From the NCBI RefSeq assembly GCF_000832985.1, contig NZ_CP009920.1:4954501-5018500 (forward strand): 64,000 nucleotides of DNA. The letters are read 5' to 3'. A program made the translations under genes and the position numbers. How positions within the stretch are numbered: position 1 is the first letter of the stretch; every line of letters begins with the position of its first letter. Source of the stretch: Priestia megaterium NBRC 15308 = ATCC 14581. Lineage in GTDB: Bacteria; Bacillota; Bacilli; Bacillales; Bacillaceae_H. The notes beneath the pieces are model-generated. The model saw only the letters and a program-made list of their open reading frames with translations. It ran no database searches and was not told the DNA's origin. Shown here piece after piece: positions 62,113 through 64,000 of this stretch.

Positions 62113-64000
62113 ATGAGAGAAAAGCTCGTAAGACTCGGTTATTTACTGGGGTTGGCTCTTGTTTTGTCCGGCATTTTATATTTCTTTGCATCGAACTGGC
62201 AAGGCTTTGACCGCTACACTAAAATTGCGCTGAGCGTGGGGCTGATGCTGCTGTTTTACGGAAGTGCATTTGCAGTGCGAAAGCTTCTTCCTCAGCAGGC
62301 GTTTTTAAGTCACTGGACGCTTTTGGCCGGCGCTCTTTCATTTGGATTAAGCATCGCGCTTCTTTCTCAAATTTACAACACGCACGCTGAATCGTACTGG
62401 CTGTTTTTAATTTGGCTTGTGCCGGTTACTTTGTTTAGCCTTTTTACAAAGTATCAGCCGTTTTACGTGTTATCGTTTGTTTTATTTCAATTCACCATGG
62501 CTTTTTTCATTTCACCAACTGGCGCAGTTTCAAAGCGAGGCGAACAGGAGACGCTTTTACTTTACGCAGGAATGGCGTTTGTGAACTTACTCATCTTTTG
62601 GATCATAAAAAAGAAACAGCGCTCGTCTCCTGTGATCATGTATGCGGCGTTTTGTTTGTTTCACTACATTTTTTTAACTGTTTCCCTGCCGGATTTTACA
62701 GGGAGCTCTAGCTTACGGATTGGTCTTATTATTTTTTATTTGCTGTTTTTACTAAGCTCCTTTTTTTATTTTTCAAAAGTGAAGCCGCAAAGGTCGTTTT
62801 TAGGGATTTCCATTGTGGCATTTGCTTTATTTGTTATTGAACAGTTTTTCTCTTTTATTTTTAAACACTACGCTGAATGGTCACTGTTCTTAGCTTTAGG
62901 ATTCGTGATTTTGTTTATTGGTGCAAGCGTGTGGTTTGTCAAATGGCTCACTGCTAACACGTCAGCACAAAAAACCTCGCTCCGCGTAATCAAACGAATA
63001 GCAGTGATTGGGATTACGGCCATTGCATCGGTGATCGGCAGCAGCTCTTTAGGAGGACTTGTCACACTTATTACAGGAACGTATCCAACAAACGGAATGC
63101 TTGTGATTGGCGTTTTGCTGATTGTGGCATGTTATTTAATTAAAGCAGATATTCCAACGGTAAAATATACGCTTTTAATGATGGGCGTATTAATTAGCGG
63201 CGGCGCTTCTTTTTTTGTGAACGACATTCTGTTTTTTATCTACGTCATCGCACTTATAGCGCTTTTAGTATTCACGAAGCATACGCCCGTTCGCATGCTG
63301 CTTTTTGTGCTAGTGCAAGGGCTTCTGTTAATAAAGGTTCCCACTGCTTACTATGACACTATCAAAATAGATTATGTGCTGCTCGCTTTGTTTCTATTAA
63401 ATGCCGCTGTGTACGCGATAAACGTACACCACGCGTTTAAAAAAGCAGCGCTGCTTCTTGCTTTTATCTTTTTACTGTCGCTGACTGAATTAAGCGAACC
63501 GTCTTTTTTAAATATTATTTACTGTACGGTGTTTTTTGTAGTTTCGACTGTCTTTTTATTTGTGACGGTACGAAAAGAGCCAAAATATGATTTTATTGTC
63601 GGCATGATTTTCTGGTTTGTTTTTTTAGCGATGAAATATTACGACTTTGTGTGGGATTTATTTAATAAATCACTTGTGCTCGTTATTTTAGGTCTGATCT
63701 TTCTTTTCCTAAGCAGAAAATGGGACCTGTCAACGCCTGATCAGCCACAGCCGTCGTTTCTTGACCGCAGCCGAACCGCTGTATGGATCATCATTCTTGT
63801 TCAGCTTATTACGCTGGGCGGCATTTTCACTAAAAACGAAGTGCTTCTTCAAAACGGAAAAGAAATTAAGCTCGCTTTACAGCCGATCGATCCGCGCTCG
63901 CTGCTGCAAGGCGATTTCGTTGAGCTGAATTACGACATTGCGCACGTTACCTTACCTCATGTGAAAGACGGAGAAAAAGTGAAGCTCGTTCTTCGCCCTA
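62113..64000 (+). CDS. DUF2157/GDYXXLXY-type multi-helix membrane protein (partial)
   Basis: At least 629 residues, open to the window edge. The N-terminal third resembles DUF2157 (SGILYFFASNWQGFDRYTKI), followed by more than 15 predicted membrane helices, and near the end an outside domain begins with the GDYXXLXY-like motif LLQGDFVELNYDIAH. DUF2157 and GDYXXLXY are often two adjacent genes; here they are one protein. AGGAGG lies 6 nt before the ATG. Function unknown; a membrane sensor or transport role is possible. The C-terminus is beyond the window. Confidence 0.8.
   Translation, partial: MREKLVRLGYLLGLALVLSGILYFFASNWQGFDRYTKIALSVGLMLLFYGSAFAVRKLLPQQAFLSHWTLLAGALSFGLSIALLSQIYNTHAESYWLFLIWLVPVTLFSLFTKYQPFYVLSFVLFQFTMAFFISPTGAVSKRGEQETLLLYAGMAFVNLLIFWIIKKKQRSSPVIMYAAFCLFHYIFLTVSLPDFTGSSSLRIGLIIFYLLFLLSSFFYFSKVKPQRSFLGISIVAFALFVIEQFFSFIFKHYAEWSLFLALGFVILFIGASVWFVKWLTANTSAQKTSLRVIKRIAVIGITAIASVIGSSSLGGLVTLITGTYPTNGMLVIGVLLIVACYLIKADIPTVKYTLLMMGVLISGGASFFVNDILFFIYVIALIALLVFTKHTPVRMLLFVLVQGLLLIKVPTAYYDTIKIDYVLLALFLLNAAVYAINVHHAFKKAALLLAFIFLLSLTELSEPSFLNIIYCTVFFVVSTVFLFVTVRKEPKYDFIVGMIFWFVFLAMKYYDFVWDLFNKSLVLVILGLIFLFLSRKWDLSTPDQPQPSFLDRSRTAVWIIILVQLITLGGIFTKNEVLLQNGKEIKLALQPIDPRSLLQGDFVELNYDIAHVTLPHVKDGEKVKLVLRP

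Overview
The window looks like chromosome of a low-GC, spore-forming Bacillaceae bacterium, most likely Priestia (Bacillus) megaterium or a close relative. The evidence is Bacillus-type Shine-Dalgarno sites, a T-box leader, a perfect CcpA cre site, paired cold-shock genes with long leaders, a YjcZ-type sporulation peptide, and homologues of B. subtilis YdaP, YgaK, SodF, YobK and YwqH/YwqI. Species assignment is inference. No rRNA, tRNA or CRISPR was seen, and the only mobile DNA recognised is one decayed IS3-type relic.

Layout. 1-24.3 kb is ordinary chromosome: an ABC exporter/SGNH hydrolase/dehydrogenase operon, two csp genes flanking a MocR regulator and a pyruvate-oxidase-like ThDP enzyme, small spore/hypothetical genes, two SDR enzymes, a quinone oxidoreductase, a CoA-transferase with a LytTR regulator, a DHA2 efflux pump, a LysM-3D cell-wall protein, an extended Fe/Mn superoxide dismutase, and several small membrane or envelope genes. 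24.3-29.3 kb holds a long (type 2-like) isoleucyl-tRNA synthetase behind a T-box with an AUC specifier, and a BBE-type FAD oxidase. 39.2-50.8 kb is a metabolic island: patatin, a coiled-coil membrane protein, an APH-like kinase, a cellobiose/lichenan PTS-GH4 operon with cre and a palindromic operator, ADP-ribosylglycohydrolase, DinB, a frameshifted SAP protein and Mqo.

The remarkable parts are two minus-strand polymorphic-toxin loci, 29.5-38.7 kb and 51.6-61.8 kb. Each starts with a full-length LXG (type VII secreted) nuclease-like toxin followed by its probable immunity gene. In the second locus the toxin is preceded by YwqH/YwqI-like helper proteins. Each toxin is followed by a long tail of orphan toxin C-terminal cassettes and immunity-like genes (SMI1/KNR4, SUKH-4, Syd-like, Imm48-like, a CGWxGDYP family, a CdiI-like relic). 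Many tail members are broken in traceable ways: a 14-bp tandem duplication, TGG-to-stop changes, and single-base homopolymer slips. Orphan cassettes share a linker with the full-length toxin, and copies of one immunity gene share their downstream flank, so the array looks like a record of cassette exchange. The type VII secretion machinery itself is not in the window.

At the left edge, two hairpins that could pair with each other in alternative ways precede an unrecognised 36-aa basic peptide and look like a possible attenuator. The right edge cuts a DUF2157/GDYXXLXY-type membrane protein. All families were assigned by reading the sequence; no searches were run.
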